Positions 32,746-45,001 of a stretch of 64,000 bases of DNA are shown here, piece by piece. A model generated the notes under the pieces. It ran no database searches, was not told where the DNA came from, and saw only the letters and a list, made by a program, of their open reading frames with translations. The first letter of the stretch is position 1. Every line of letters starts with the position of its first letter. The translations under genes were made by a program, and so were the position numbers. Source of the DNA: Siphonodentalium dalli (lineage: Eukaryota; Mollusca; Scaphopoda; Gadilida; Siphonodentaliidae); NCBI GenBank assembly GCA_032622095.1, contig CP136061.1, forward strand, positions 5,094,734 through 5,158,733, written 5' to 3'.

Positions 32746-33746
32746 TTCAAATGTCCAGGTCTGGATATCTACCCACAACCCTTATTCTGGTCGATATCGT
32801 TGTCACATTTTTGTATATTATAATGAAAAAAGAATGAGTCAGAGGAAAATTGGAAGAAAAAAACTTGAACCCCATACAATGCTGAGGATGCGGTCAATTT
32901 TGGGAGGAGCTGGTGTGATTACCCTAAACATAGATATTATATTATTTAGCGTAATAACACTCCAGTGTTTACTTTTTCAACTCAATGAATGGAAGAAGCC
33001 ATAGTATACTGTATATATCTGTATTTCACTATTTCATCATATTAAAATCATATTCATAAAGATGATACATGCAGATAACTATACAGCATAGCCGCCCAAG
33101 AAGCCCTTCTGATAGTTCAGCCATAAACATAATTCGTACTCTTCTTGTGGAACTTGAAAGCAGATATTTGCGAAAGCGGTCACGTATCCCATGTATTTCA
33201 TATCAACAATAGGTTGAAAGATAATAAATTTCGAAGTTCCCGTTGACCTACATGTAGATCATGCCACGAGTACCTACTCCAGCGGCACGGGAGTAGAGAT
33301 TCATGGTATGATCTACTGTGGACCTATATTCTGACAGTCACAGTGACACACGAACTTCGTCCAAATATGTACGCATTTACTCCGGAGATGTTGGCGACGC
33401 GAATACATTTCTGTCGTATTATTCAATATTTTATTACACATATAAACCCATTCCATATTCACGATTTCCAACGAAAACGAAACATGTTTGTGAAATAAAA
33501 CAAAACCACGCAGAATCCGATTTCGATAACACAATGTCAACAGAGTGCGGGAAGGTCCCTTATGACGTCACGGGTCAAAAATTAAATACACCGAATCTGT
33601 TGTTTTCGCTTCAAGCTGTGCGCATGCCACGGGAGTGTCCTGGAATAGCGGTAAAATTTGGCGCGATTCATTTCGTTCTCAGAACGACTCTGTGGGTCTA
33701 ACAGGCGGGGAAATGAGTAAAATATGAACTACGCGACGGCGACTTT
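32746..33746. other. no recognisable gene; small hairpin
   Basis: 33249-33320 forms a loose hairpin (ACATGTAGATCATGCCA and TGGTATGATCTACTGTG). A 127-codon plus frame at 33318-33701 has even composition but no recognisable domain and is overlapped by an open frame on the other strand. Confidence 0.35.
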
Positions 33747-33860
33747 AACAACGAACCGCTCGCGCGCAGGTGATTAATGTTGTCAATTATTGGTGTGGCC
33801 ATGTAAAAGACATGTATTTCACATACAGAAATTACATGCACGTGTGCATCCACCCTATAT
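33747..33860 (+). repeat. dispersed repeat, right part
   Basis: AACAACGAACCGCTCGCGCG through TTGGTGTGGCCATGTAAAAG and ACATACAGAAATTACATGCA matches 23241-23345 closely. Confidence 0.82.
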
Positions 33861-34119
33861 AATTTTGGGTTTGATGGACAAGTTAGAAAAACTAAATCGG
33901 AATAATATCGTGAGGTCGAGACGGCCCTATATTATATAGTTTTTGATTCGATATTTTGACTCAATAGACATAATGCGACAGCTGCAACATGCGAATAACG
34001 GATAGATAAAGTAACATGCTGTGTCGCCCCGTATCAGCTTTTAAGGGGAGGGTTAAGTTTTCACGCATTTATCCCAGTGTAGCATATATCCCAATGATCA
34101 CGTTTATATATATGTGTGT

Positions 34120-34925
34120 GTGCACTCAACCGGACATTTGGAATTCTGTTAAAGTATTTTACATTTCACTCATATACCAACACTTTCAATACAAACTCCA
34201 TTTGAATAATTTTGCCCGCAATATTTCAGAACTGGCTAGCCTTGACGGCGCGTTGGCTTCACGATAACGAGAACTGTGTTGACAGGGAGGGTGTCCACCT
34301 TAAAATTTCCAACAGCACCCCTTCGAGTTAGCAAATTCCATTTACGCACGACTTGGTTATAACCCAAGAGAAGTGTACACAGTGCCTTTTGAAATGATAT
34401 CAACCGTGTGGTTGTATTCATCCAGTGAACAATACAAAGAATCCTTTTCTTCCTGCCCATTGTATATATTGTTCGAATGGAAATGAGGCGGCTATTGAGC
34501 ATGTATTGCGTTGTCAGATGTGATATGTTATCTCCAGTAACATCGTCAAACTGCTACAAAAACGTATTCAAATATTATCGTCTACGATATCGCTGGCTTT
34601 ATGATACACCCCATGCAGGGCTCGGATTCTAAATGTCGAGAATAATTCAAACTGATTGATGTAGAATAACTTTATTCTCCCAGCCAAATTATCTTTGCGG
34701 GGAAGACAGGTATATTAAATTGTGTCTGTCATTTCTAATTATATCGAGAGTAATTATAGTTGATTGGTGTAGAATAACTGTATTATCCCAGCCAAAATAC
34801 CGGTACGGAGAACACAGTGTTGGTTAGGTTAACATTGTGTTTATGACCCAGATTATACGACATTGGTCCGACAATTATCGGTACAGCGAGATTATTTGAG
34901 CTGCATGTGGGTACATGCATGTGTA
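34120..34925 (+). repeat. 0.8-kb dispersed repeat, copy 1
   Basis: Direct paralogue of 59965-60860, sharing GACATTTGGAATTC, CTTGACGGCGCGTTGGCTTC, ACATCGTCAAACTGCTACAA and TGATGTAGAATAACTTTATT in order. Both copies keep a plus-strand stretch of about 45 codons, DIWNSVKVFYISLIYQHF to SELASLDGALASR, whose differences are mostly conservative. Downstream in copy 1 another frame reads FLPAHCIYCSNGNEAAIEHV followed by LRCQ, a CxxC...H...C arrangement like the zinc tail of LINE proteins. Frames change and stops intervene, so this is probably an old coding mobile element, class unresolved. A partial direct repeat of its CCTATTGTATATATTGTTCG part lies at about 34948-35035. Confidence 0.72.
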
Positions 34926-35082
34926 CTCTTAGATGTAACAGATTCCTGCCTATTGTATATATTGTTCGATTGGAAATGAGGTAATATAGGTATCAGCCGG
35001 GCAGTGCAGTGAGCATGCAGTGCGTTGTCAGATCACCTGTCTCCTGGTGCGATACAACCACTACAAGCATATATACTAATTC

Positions 35083-35318
35083 GTGTTAATATGTATACTT
35101 GCAGTGGTGGTATCGACCCAAGGACCTGTATTAATATATATACTTACAGGGGTGGTATCGAACCAGGGACCTGTATTAATATATACTTGCAGGGGTGGTA
35201 TCGACACAGGGACCTGTATTAATATATATACTTGCAGTGGTGGTATCGACCTAGGGACCTGTATTAATATATATACTTACAGGTGTGGTATCGACTCAGG
35301 GACCTGTGTTAATAGCAA
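35083..35318 (+). repeat. about 50-bp minisatellite, five units
   Basis: Units contain TGGTATCGACnCAGGGACCT, GTATTAATATATATACTT and GCAGGGG. Spacing varies a little around 50 bp. The overlapping Gly/Thr/Cys-rich frames are repeat translations. Confidence 0.9.
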
Positions 35319-35530
35319 CCACCCCGGTGGGTGTTTATACCTAAATGCAGGTGAATTATGACGTCATATAATGTTTCTATATTTCTATACCATGAAGAAA
35401 AATACCGTGTACGTTTTTTGCTGGAATTCACACGTGGCTTTCGGTTCACTGCACAGAATCCATCAGAAACTACAGGGTGCTCAGATATAACGAAGGAATA
35501 TTCAGACAACAACAACAACAACTGATCAAA
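35313..35530 (+). repeat. dispersed repeat, copy 1 (AATAGCAACCACCCC)
   Basis: Begins AATAGCAACCACCCCGGTGG. GTTTATACCTAAATGC, AATTATGACGTCATATAATG and TTTCTATATTTCTATACCA follow in order. It is paralogous to 36615-36800. The shared sequence resumes at 35797-35850 (AATTACGTTTTCTCCACTTC), so copy 1 has about 250 extra bases inserted. Confidence 0.82.
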
Positions 35531-36614
35531 TTAATTCCCAGGTTCTAGATACTCAGTTCTTACCGATGATTAATTACAGCCTTTTCGTCTCATAAAAATC
35601 ATTGGGATATTATAATGATAATAGATCATAATAACTAATTATTCCCCGTCTAGTGACCGCCCTGCAATCCGGCTTACGGCTTTTAAGTGGTCCAGAAATT
35701 ACTACCATATATCACATAGCCTTCACCTTCACCGCCATATCAAACATTTTTTGACAAAATTGGAGAGTAGATTAAATATTGCTCGCTTGATTTCGTGAAT
35801 TACGTTTTCTCCACTTCAACACTGTCGACAGTTACTGAGTTAGGCTGATGTTAAATGTTAAAGACAACAATGATCAAGATTCAAGAATCATTCAATCAAC
35901 CAAACGTTCAACTTTCAACAGTTCAAGTGCATCAGATGTCTTAAAGTGATGTGAATCACTCCGGTTGGGTGGTCAAATAGAAATGGAGAATAATTATGCT
36001 TATAGTTGTTATTTTTATGAATATTAACCCAAATGTACAATACACACCGTCAGTCGTATATATTTATTGAATGAAATGAGTGTTGATGGCGAAATCATTT
36101 GCGTTAGTTTATCGCCGATTGTTGCGTCCCGAATCGAGATGTAAATATTTACAATTGAGCATAGATCAGACGGTGTTTTCTATGGAATTGTATGGTCGAT
36201 TTTTTTGACATTCTGGGCGATGATAGTAGAATGCTACATTCCCCCATTTGGCATAGCGCCTGAGTACCAATTTATCGGTTTCACGAACCCGAATAAGTCC
36301 ATAATATGTCTTTAAGAGGGCACTAATTATTAATTAAATACAATCGTTAACTATATAACCAAAACGGTTGCAATCTGGTCGGTGAAAATTGAAACATTGG
36401 GGTATATTGACCCATATAGTGTCAATAGTTAGATGCTGTTGACTTCAGACGACTAAAAGGTGCAAATATGAGCAATAAAGAGCGTTCTTTGTCAGCTCAA
36501 AATATATATAGGAAAATTGGTACATATGGGTCACCACTGACCAGAGGAATGTCATGGAATGGGCGTCTTTGAAGTTTGACGTTGAAGTTTGATGGCAGAT
36601 GACTTAAAGGGACT
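35531..36614. other. no gene seen
   Basis: AT-rich, apart from the 35797-35850 tail of the flanking repeat. No recognisable gene. Confidence 0.4.
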
Positions 36615-36855
36615 AATAGCAACCACCCCAGTGGGTGTTTATACCTAAATGCGTGTGAATTATGACATCATATAATTTTTCTATATTTCTATACCAAGAG
36701 CGAAAATAGCGTGTATGCTTTTTTGTAAATTTCACACGTGACTTCCGGGAGGTTACTGCGCAGACTCCAGCAGAAACTGATCGAAGAATTACGTTTTCTT
36801 CACTTCAACTTCAACACAATCGACTGTTAGTAACGGTACTGAGTTAGGAGAGCAG
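36615..36855 (+). repeat. dispersed repeat, copy 2 (AATAGCAACCACCCC)
   Basis: Paralogue of 35313-35530 plus 35797-35850, here uninterrupted: AATAGCAACCACCCCAGTGG, then TTTATACCTAAATGCGTGTG, and on through AATTACGTTTTCTTCACTTC to TACTGAGTTAGG. Confidence 0.82.
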
Positions 36856-37184
36856 CGTGCTCCGAAGACAACCGCGACGGAGGAATTTACATACAAGTAC
36901 AACAACAACGATTGCCGATGATCACTTTTTAATTGTCCTCACTGAGTCATTCAGAGACTCAATCAAATAATAGATTAATCGAGGATTAATCACAGCCTTT
37001 CTAGTCTGATAACATGGCATTCGGTAAAATATTACCGTGGCACAGTTTGTGATTAGCCATCTCGATTGTAAACAAATCTTCTACTCGAAATTTGTAAATT
37101 AAAAAAACAAATCAAATTTAAATGTGCATGTGCGATAATCAATATCATCCATGACCCAACCCGGACACACATACCAAATCGCAT

Positions 37185-37556
37185 TCACATCCACTGAGAA
37201 ACAACGAAGAAGCTAGACATTACACTTTTATTTAGAGCCGGCATCGGCGTCGACAAACACTTTATATACACCGATTTCTCCACTACAAGGTCAAGGCCCC
37301 ACATGGCACGAAATTGAAAAATCAACGAGTGATTGATCTGTGTTTCATGTAATTTGCAACAATGAATGTTGTTTTGAGGATTGTATGGATTATTGTGTAC
37401 CACAGATACACGAAGACTAGGCAATTCAATGTTAGGTGTATTCAATTTCATGACATCATGTGTAAACTTTGTTTGTGACATGATTATTGCACTTTTACTT
37501 TCGACAGGAGCTTGGAGGCATTGTTGAATTTGTTCTCTAATCATCAAAGGTTGCAC
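37185..37556 (-). CDS. unrecognised open frame
   Basis: A 123-codon minus-strand frame, unusually long for this AT-rich region, beginning MQPLMIREQIQQCLQAPVES with MWGLDLVVEKSVYIKCLSTP near the C-terminus. No signal peptide, membrane segment or family motif was recognised. The surrounding bases show no clear splice sites. It may be an exon, a mobile-element fragment or chance. Confidence 0.2.
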   Translation of the reverse strand: MQPLMIREQIQQCLQAPVESKSAIIMSQTKFTHDVMKLNTPNIELPSLRVSVVHNNPYNPQNNIHCCKLHETQINHSLIFQFRAMWGLDLVVEKSVYIKCLSTPMPALNKSVMSSFFVVSQWM

Positions 37557-37645
37557 AGATATTTGCTTATCATTAATTTAATCATTTGATTTAGGACTGA
37601 AAAAGAATTGTTTCGGTTTTCAAATTGAAAAGATCAATCGTACTG

Positions 37646-37931
37646 CCCTGCTGGACAAAACAAGTGTCCATTGGCACCGCGGTGTGTTTGGCGTTCGGCG
37701 GCGGTGTCAGAGTTTGTAACTGCAGTTGAGCACCGCGGCCAAGCGGCAAGTACACCATGGCCGACCGTCAAGTACACATGTACACCATGGCCGAAAAGTA
37801 ACTACAATGGGGCCGAATGGCATGTACACCGTGGTTAGATTTCTGGTTTATATTGTCTTTTTTCAGTTTAATGAATGCACACAGCGGCAACTACACCATG
37901 GTCGAATGGACACTTGTTTTGCCGAGCAGGG
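37646..37931. mobile_element. TA-type MITE, copy 1
   Basis: Left end CCCTGCTGGACAAAACAAGT and right end CACTTGTTTTGCCGAGCAGG with a final G are imperfect inverted repeats. The inside is rich in GTACACC-ATGGCC and GGCAAGTACA words. It is 286 bp, compared with 387 bp for the copy at 40497, from which it lacks part of the right interior. No transposase is present. Confidence 0.85.
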
Positions 37932-39088
37932 TAGTACATGTGTATTCAGTTCAAATTCATACAGATATCTTTCAGACTTTCATGTTTACAAAATGTAGGC
38001 GCGCATAGTCCCGCTCGCTGTGTTTTGGCCAGCCGCGCGGTTTCTATCAAGATAAAATAAACAGCGGAAATACATTCATAAATGTTGCGTAAATTGAATT
38101 AGTTTACTCACGATGGATGTCCATTGAAACTCTTTGATGGTTTAACACTGCTTAATCCACTATCCATTAGCACAAGTGAATGTTACACACTGTGTTTTCA
38201 TATTGTACATGCTCCTACCCCGGTATATTAATTGTAATTCATAATTATTAATAAGGAATTAATTTAATACTCCGATTCAATGCTGACGAAATAAATACGG
38301 TAACATCTCCCGGCCACATGGTCTCGCTTTGATTTTCCAGGAATTTATGTGACGTTATAAGCCATACATAGAAATCGTTCAAATGTATTTTTAGCTTCGA
38401 ATCATTCAGTCTCAGACAGATAGTGCATTTGACACTTAACATCGTGTGACGTCAAAAAACTTAAACTGCCAATCATCGTGGCACGAGGGATCACATTTTG
38501 ATGAATGCCGACAATGAATGTTGGTTTTGGAGAATTCATTTGATATTTTGCTACAACATTCAAGTTGTTTCTTTATTCTTGTACGCTCTCCGTACTTGGC
38601 TAGGCGCGCAATTGATCGCTCACTGGTTTTCAATTTTAGCCGCGCGATGGTGCGCAAGAGCGATCGCGCGCCTCAAAAATTAAAGTCTGATCTTTCTGTT
38701 GATTCCAACGTTAACACTATTACTTAATATTTTTACCACTTTAGAGGGCGTTCTTTATTAGATGAACATTATTTTACCCACACGTCATGATTCCATGATT
38801 TTAAGGTGAAGTTGAACAGAAGCGAGCGCTAAGCTTTGTTTTCATTAAAGCATGCTCACACCAGGACGGTGTGGTAATAATAGTAATAGCATGATTTTGT
38901 CGGGCACCTTGGTTTCTTTACAGCCCTCCAGGAATGATTCACTCCGTCTCGGGTCTATAAATAGGCCCTCGGGCTGTTAATCATTCCTGTCGGGTCCAGG
39001 TGCTACCACGGCCGAGTACTAGTAACTTTATAACCCTGTGGCGACTGCAGTAGCGTTCTTTAATGTGCACACACCAAGGCGGAATACA
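37932..39088. other. no gene seen
   Basis: Short frames only. 38600-38680 is locally rich in GCGATCGCGCG-type words. No family or RNA gene was recognised. Confidence 0.4.
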
Positions 39089-39761
39089 GGAGAAGTCGGC
39101 CCCGCTACGAAGTCGGCCCCAGAGAAGTCGGCCCAGAAGTCGGCCCCGTACGAAGTCGGCCCAGCTATTAACATCAGTTAGTGACATGTTTACTCAATTG
39201 AGTAACATACATGTATATCAGGTGTCACGGAAACCTTGTTCAACACTACATTGTATATGACTTAGTGTGGATCTTTATCGGCGTTTCGCTGACTGCTTCC
39301 ATGTGGAAATCCCTCTGGCGCGACGCCCATTATAATTATGACAGGACATTGTTTAGGTCTATAGATTAATTGGCTGACTAAGTTTGAAGGTTCATATCTG
39401 GTCTAATACCATGTCTTGTATATATGGCTATATTTCCGGTACAGATTTAAATTTCCGTTTAACGAACCCTATCGACATATCTGCGTAAAGCCATGACAGT
39501 GCGCGATAAGAAAATGGATTGCCAGGAGGTGATATAATCCTCCTTGACACCATGTGACCAAAACATGGTCACATAAAATGGAATGCTACGAGGTGATGTA
39601 ATCCCTTATGACACCGTGTGGCGAAATGTCGGTCTCATCTTATTGTGCCACAGGCATTAACAAGCAGTAAAATAATAATGGGGCCGACTTTTCTTGACCA
39701 ATCTTTAATTTACCCGGGCCGACTTCTCTTGTGGCCGACCTTGTTTTGGGCTGACTTCTCC
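39089..39761. mobile_element. inverted-repeat element with GAAGTCGGCCC ends
   Basis: The left end, GGAGAAGTCGGCCCC, is followed by four more AAGTCGGCCC words to about 39173. The right end has the inverse words GGGGCCGACTT (39679), GGGCCGACTTCTC (39716) and GGGCTGACTTCTCC (39748-39761). The inside contains a 64-bp direct repeat (39514 and 39578, with GAGGTGAT(A/G)TAATCC). It is probably a non-autonomous DNA element with clustered subterminal repeats, superfamily unknown. No target duplication was found. Confidence 0.65.
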
Positions 39762-39954
39762 AGATACCCCGAGGCATGTACACAGGTTAGCCATTACTGT
39801 CTGCACCCCCAATCAGACAGCATACTGCAGAACAACAAAATACCTGGATAGATGTTGTAATGGGGGAAGTCGGTATTTTTGCATTCGGATCTTTATTCAG
39901 TGATCTCAAATGAGACTTTTCAGCTTTACAAACTTGGTATCTGACCGAGTTCTG

Positions 39955-40060
39955 ATTTTTGTCAGAATACCCTGACCAGGTTGCGATCCCTGGCCCGCTA
40001 GCACGAGAGACCAGTACACTACAGTACCTCTCGGCTATCGACTTCCCTAGATTTAAGTAA
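39955..40060 (-). mobile_element. tRNA-derived SINE head, probable
   Basis: On the minus strand, TAGCCGAGAGG (complement of 40027-40037) fits the box A consensus fully and GGATCGCAACC (complement of about 39980-39990) fits box B with one mismatch. Spacing is compatible with a tRNA-like RNA polymerase III promoter. No cloverleaf supports a functional tRNA gene. Confidence 0.5.
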
Positions 40061-40297
40061 TTGACCCCCTCTATAGTGGTGTCACCCCTGCTGTATTATA
40101 TAAGAAATGAACGGCGGGTTCAATGTGGTCATCGGATTTTTACCGCAAGAAAAATTCAGCAAACTGCATGAACCCCGAAGTAGTAAAGCCAAAAAAATAT
40201 ATAACTGTGTTTCCGGTGACCCGCCCACCCCTATTTCGGAGATCCTGACGGTTTTCATTTTATTCATTTTGCAAAATTCCAACGCATCCCGTTTTAT

Positions 40298-43200
40298 TAG
40301 CTCAACTTACAACTTTGTAAGTTTGAGCTATTGCCATGGGTTGGCGTCCGTCATCCGTGTGTCTGTGTGTCCGTCAACAATTTACTTTGTCGCGGGATAC
40401 AGGTTGTGCCTTTAGTCTGATCTCTTTGAAATTTGTCATGATTCATGACAAATTTCATGACTCATGAATGTTGACATTGACATGTACCCTGCTGGACAAA
40501 ACAAGTGTCCATTGGCACCACGGTGTATTTGCCATTCGGGTGCAGTGTCAGAGTTTGTAACTGCAGTTGAGCGCCGCGGCCGAGCGGCAAGTACATGTAC
40601 ACCGCGGCCGAACGACAAGTACACATGTACACCATGGCCAAAAAGCAACTACAACGGGGCCAAATGGTATGTACACCGTGGTTAGATTTCTGGTTTGTAT
40701 TGTCTTTTTTCAGTTTGATGAATGTACACAGCGGCAACTACATTTGTACACCATGGCCGAATGGCAAATAAACCAATGCCCAACTGTAGTTAGCCAGTGG
40801 AGCCGCGGTGTAGTTGCATTTCGGCCGCGGTAGCAATGCTAAGCGCACCGTGGTTAAGTGGACACTTGTTTTTCCCAGCAGGGTAGATGGGAACGAATCA
40901 TTTTGGGGTCTTTCGATCGAAAAACATCTTGGCGGCCATCTTGGATTTCAAGGTTGTGCCTTTAGTCTGATCTTCATGAAATTTGTCATGGATGTTAATA
41001 TTGACATGTAGATGGGAACGAGTCATTTTTGGGTTGTTCGGCCAAAAAAAACATGGCCGCCAGCAGCCATCTTGGATGTTACTCTTTGCATGACTAAATC
41101 CTTTGGCACGAGCTACAGATCGTAGCTTTGGTCGGATCTTCATGAAATTTGTCAAGGATGTTAACAATGACATGTAGATGGGAACGAGTCCTTTTGGTGT
41201 CATTCGGCCAAAAAAAATGGCGGCCAGCAGCCAACTTGGATTTTACTCTTTGCATGACTAAATCCTTTGGCGCGGGCTACAGGTCGTACCTTTGGTCTGA
41301 TCTTTATGAAATTTGTCATAAATGTTGACATTGACATGTAGATGGGAACGAGTCATTTTGGGGTCATTCGCCAAAAAACATCGCCGCTGGTGGCCATCTT
41401 GGATTTCAAAATTAAATCCATTGGCGCGTTCTACAGGTCGTACTGTTTGTCTGATCATCATGAAATTTGTCATGGATGTTAATATTGACATGTAGATGGG
41501 AACGAGTCATTTTGGGGTTGTTCGACCAAAAAACATGGCCGCCAGCAGCCATCTTGGATTTTACTCTTTGCATGACTAAATTCTTTGGTGCAGGCTACAG
41601 GTTGTAGCTTTAGTTGGATCTTCATGAAATTTGTCATGGGTGTTAACAATGACATGCAGATGGGAACGAGTCATTTTGGGGTCATTCGGCCAAAAAACAT
41701 GGCCGCCAGCAGCCATCTTGGGTTTTAATCTTTGCATGACTAAATCCTTTGGCACGGGCTACATGTCGTACCTTTGGTCTGATCTTCATGAAATTTGTCA
41801 TGAATGTTGACATTGACATGTAGATGGGGAATGAGTCATTTTGGGGTCATTTGGGAAAAAATTAAATAGATTGGCGCGGTCTACAGGTCGTACTGTTCGT
41901 CTGATTATCATGAAATTTGTCATGGATGTTAATAATGACAGGCAGATGGGAACGAGTCATTTTGGGGTAGTTTGGCCAAAAACATGGCCGTCATGAGCAT
42001 CTTGGATTTTAATCTTTGCATGACTAAATCCTTGGCGCGGGCTACAGGTCGCAGCTTTGGTCGGATCTTCATGAAATTTGTCATGGCTGTTGATCTTGAC
42101 ATGTAAATGGGAACGAGTCCTTTTGGGGTCATTCGGTCAAAAGACATGGCCGCCAGCAGCCATCTTGGATTTTACTCTTTGCATGACTAAATCCTTTGGT
42201 ACAGGCTACAGGTACTAACTTTGGTCAGATTATTATGAAATTTGTCATGAATGTTGACATTGACATGTAGATGGGAATGAGTCATTTTGGGGTAATTTGG
42301 CCAAAAAACATGGCGGCTGGCAGCCATCTTTGATTTCAAAATTAAATAGATTGGCGCGGTCTACAGGTCGTACTGTTCGTCTGATTATCATGAAATTTGT
42401 CATAGATGTTAATATTGACATGTAGATGGCAACGAGTTATTTTGGGGTCGTTAGGCCAAAAAATATGGCCACCAGTAGCCATCTTGGATTTTACTCTTTG
42501 CATGACTAAATCCTTCGGCGCGGGCTACAGGTCGTAGCTTTGGTCGGATCTTCATGAAATTTGTCATGGCTGTTGATCTTGACATGTAAATGGGAACGAG
42601 TCCTTTTGGGGTCATTCGGTCAAAAGACATGGCCGCCAGCAGCCATCTTGGATTTTACTCTTTGCATGACTAAATCCTTTGGCACAGGCTACAGGTCCAA
42701 ACTTTGGTCAGATTATTATGAAATTTGTCATGAATGTTGACATTGACATGTAGATGGGAATGAGTCATTTTGGGGTAATTTGGCCAAAAAACATGGCCGC
42801 TGGCAGCCATCTTTGATTTCAAAATTAAATCGATTGGCGCGGTCTTCATGTCGTACTGTTCGTCTGATTATCATGAAATTTGTCATGGATGTTAATAATG
42901 ACAGGCTGATGGGAATGAGTCATTTTGGGGTAGTTCGACCAAAAAACATGGCCGTCATGAGCATCTTGGATTTTACTCTTTTCATGACTAAATCCTTCGG
43001 CACAGGCCCTAGGTCGTACCTTTGGTCAGATCATTATGATATTTGTCATGGCTATTGACATGTACAATGTAGATGGGAACGAGTCATTTTGGGGTCGTTT
43101 GACCAAAAAACATGGCCGTCAGTGGTCATCTTGGATTTCAAAATTCAATCCATTAGCACGGGCCACAGGTCATATCTTTTGTCGGATCATTATTAGCTCA

Positions 43201-45001
43201 ACTTACTTTGTAAGTTTGAGCTATTGCCATTGTTTGGCGTCCGTCGTCCGTGTGTGCGTGTGTCCCTCAATAATTTCCTTTGGCGCGGGCTACAGGTTGT
43301 ACCTTTGGTCTGATCTTTATGAAATTTGTCACGAATGTTGACCTTGACATGTAGATGGGAACGAATGGCCGCTGGTGGCCATCTTGGATTTCAAAATTCA
43401 ACCCATTGGCGCGGGCTACAGGTCGTGCTGTTCGTCTTATCATGAAATTTGTCATGGATGTTAATATTGACATGTAGATGGGAACGAGTGATTTTGGGGT
43501 CGTTCAGCCAAAAATCATGGCCGCCAGCAGCCATCTTGGATTTTACTCTTTGCATGACTAAATTCTTTGTCGCGGGCTACAGGTTGTAGCTTTGGTCAGA
43601 ACTTCATGAAATTTGTCATGGATGTTAACAATGACATGTAGATGGGAACGAGTGATTTTGGAGTCGTTCGGCCAAAAAACGTGGATTTTACTCTTTGCAT
43701 GACTAAATCCTTTGGCGCGGGCTACAGGTCGTACCTTTGGTCTGATCTTTATTAAATTTGTCATGAATGTTGATATTGACATGTAGATGGGAACGAGTCA
43801 TTTTGGGGTCATCTGGCCAAAAAACATGGCTGCTGGCGGCTATCTTGGATTTCAAAATTCAATCCAATGGCGCGGGCTACAGGTCGTACTGTTCGTCTGA
43901 TAATCATGAAATTTGTCATGGATGTTAATATTGACATGTACAAATGTAGATGGCAACGAGTGATTTTGGGGTCGTTCAGCCAAAACACATGGCCGCCAGC
44001 AGCCATCTTAGATTTTACTCTTTGCATGACTAAATTATTTGGCGCGGGCTACAGGTTGTAGCTTTGGTCAGAACTTCATGAAATTTGTCATGGATGTTAA
44101 CAATGACATGTAGATGGGAACAAGTGATTTTGGGGTCGTTCGGTCAAAAAACATGGCCACCAGCAGCCATCTTGGATTTTACTCTTTGCATGACTAAATC
44201 CTTTGGCGCGGGCTACAGGTCGTACCTTTGGTCTGATCTTTATGAAATTTGTTATGAATGTTGATATTGACATTTAGATGGGAATGAGTCATTTTGGGGT
44301 CATACGACCAAAAAACACGGCCACTGGCGGCCATCTTGGATTTCAAAATTCAATCCATTGGCACGGGCTACAGGTCGTACTGTTCGTCTGATCATCATGA
44401 TATTTATCATGGATGTTAATATTAACATGTAGATGGGAAAGAGTGTTTTTGGGGTCATTTGTCTAAAAAACATGTCCGCCAGCAGCCATATTGGATTTTA
44501 CTCTTTGCATGACTAAATCCTTTGGTGCGGGCTACAGGTCGTAGCTTTGGTCGGAACTTCATGAAATTTGTCATGGATGTTAACAATGACATGTAGATGG
44601 GAAACGAGTTATTTTGGGGTCGTTCAGCCGAAAAACATGACCGCCAGCAGCCATCTTGGATTTTACTCTTTGCATGACTAAATCCATTGGCACAGGCTAC
44701 AGGTCGTACCTTTGATCAGATCATTATGAGATTTGTAAAGGCTGTAGATGGGAACAGTTCATTTTGGGGTAGTTCGGAAAAAAACATGGCTGCCATTGGC
44801 CATTTTAGAATTTACTCTTTGCATCAATAAATCCTTTGGCACACCATAATCACCACATCCCTGATCCGATCATTATGAAACCTGTCATGAATGTTGATAT
44901 TGACATGTACATCTAGTCTTACTTAGACATTTCAATTAGCACCTTTCCTATTACTCCATTTACTGTCAACCATTAAATCATTCCCCTACTAAGTTGAGCT
45001 A
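40298..45001 (+). repeat. 155-166-bp tandem repeat array with inverted ends
   Basis: About 28 units built on CAGGTCGTACCTTTGGTCTG, ATGAAATTTGTCATGGATGT, TTGACATGTAGATGGGAACG, AGTCATTTTGGGGTCATTCG and GCCGCCAGCAGCCATCTTGG, with an optional TTTACTCTTTGCATGAC block. Unit lengths alternate between about 154 and 164-166 bp, marked by CTGTTCGTCTGAT and CTTTGGTC(T/G)GATC subtypes. TAGCTCAACTTA at 40298 and its inverse TAAGTTGAGCTA at 44990-45001 bound the array. The left boundary hairpin recurs internally at about 43194, so two elements may be joined. No coding frame persists. Confidence 0.9.
40497..40883. mobile_element. TA-type MITE, copy 2, inserted in the array
   Basis: Ends CCCTGCTGGACAAAACAAGT and ACTTGTTTTTCCCAGCAGGG are inverted repeats. 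It splits the array word GACATGTAGATGGG into GACATGTA on the left and TAGATGGG on the right, so exactly TA was duplicated. Intact array units nearby serve as the empty site. A TA duplication fits the Tc1/mariner superfamily but does not prove it. Confidence 0.92.

Noticed and set aside
35025-35361. Cys/Gly-rich frames
   Set aside because: They translate the 50-bp minisatellite.
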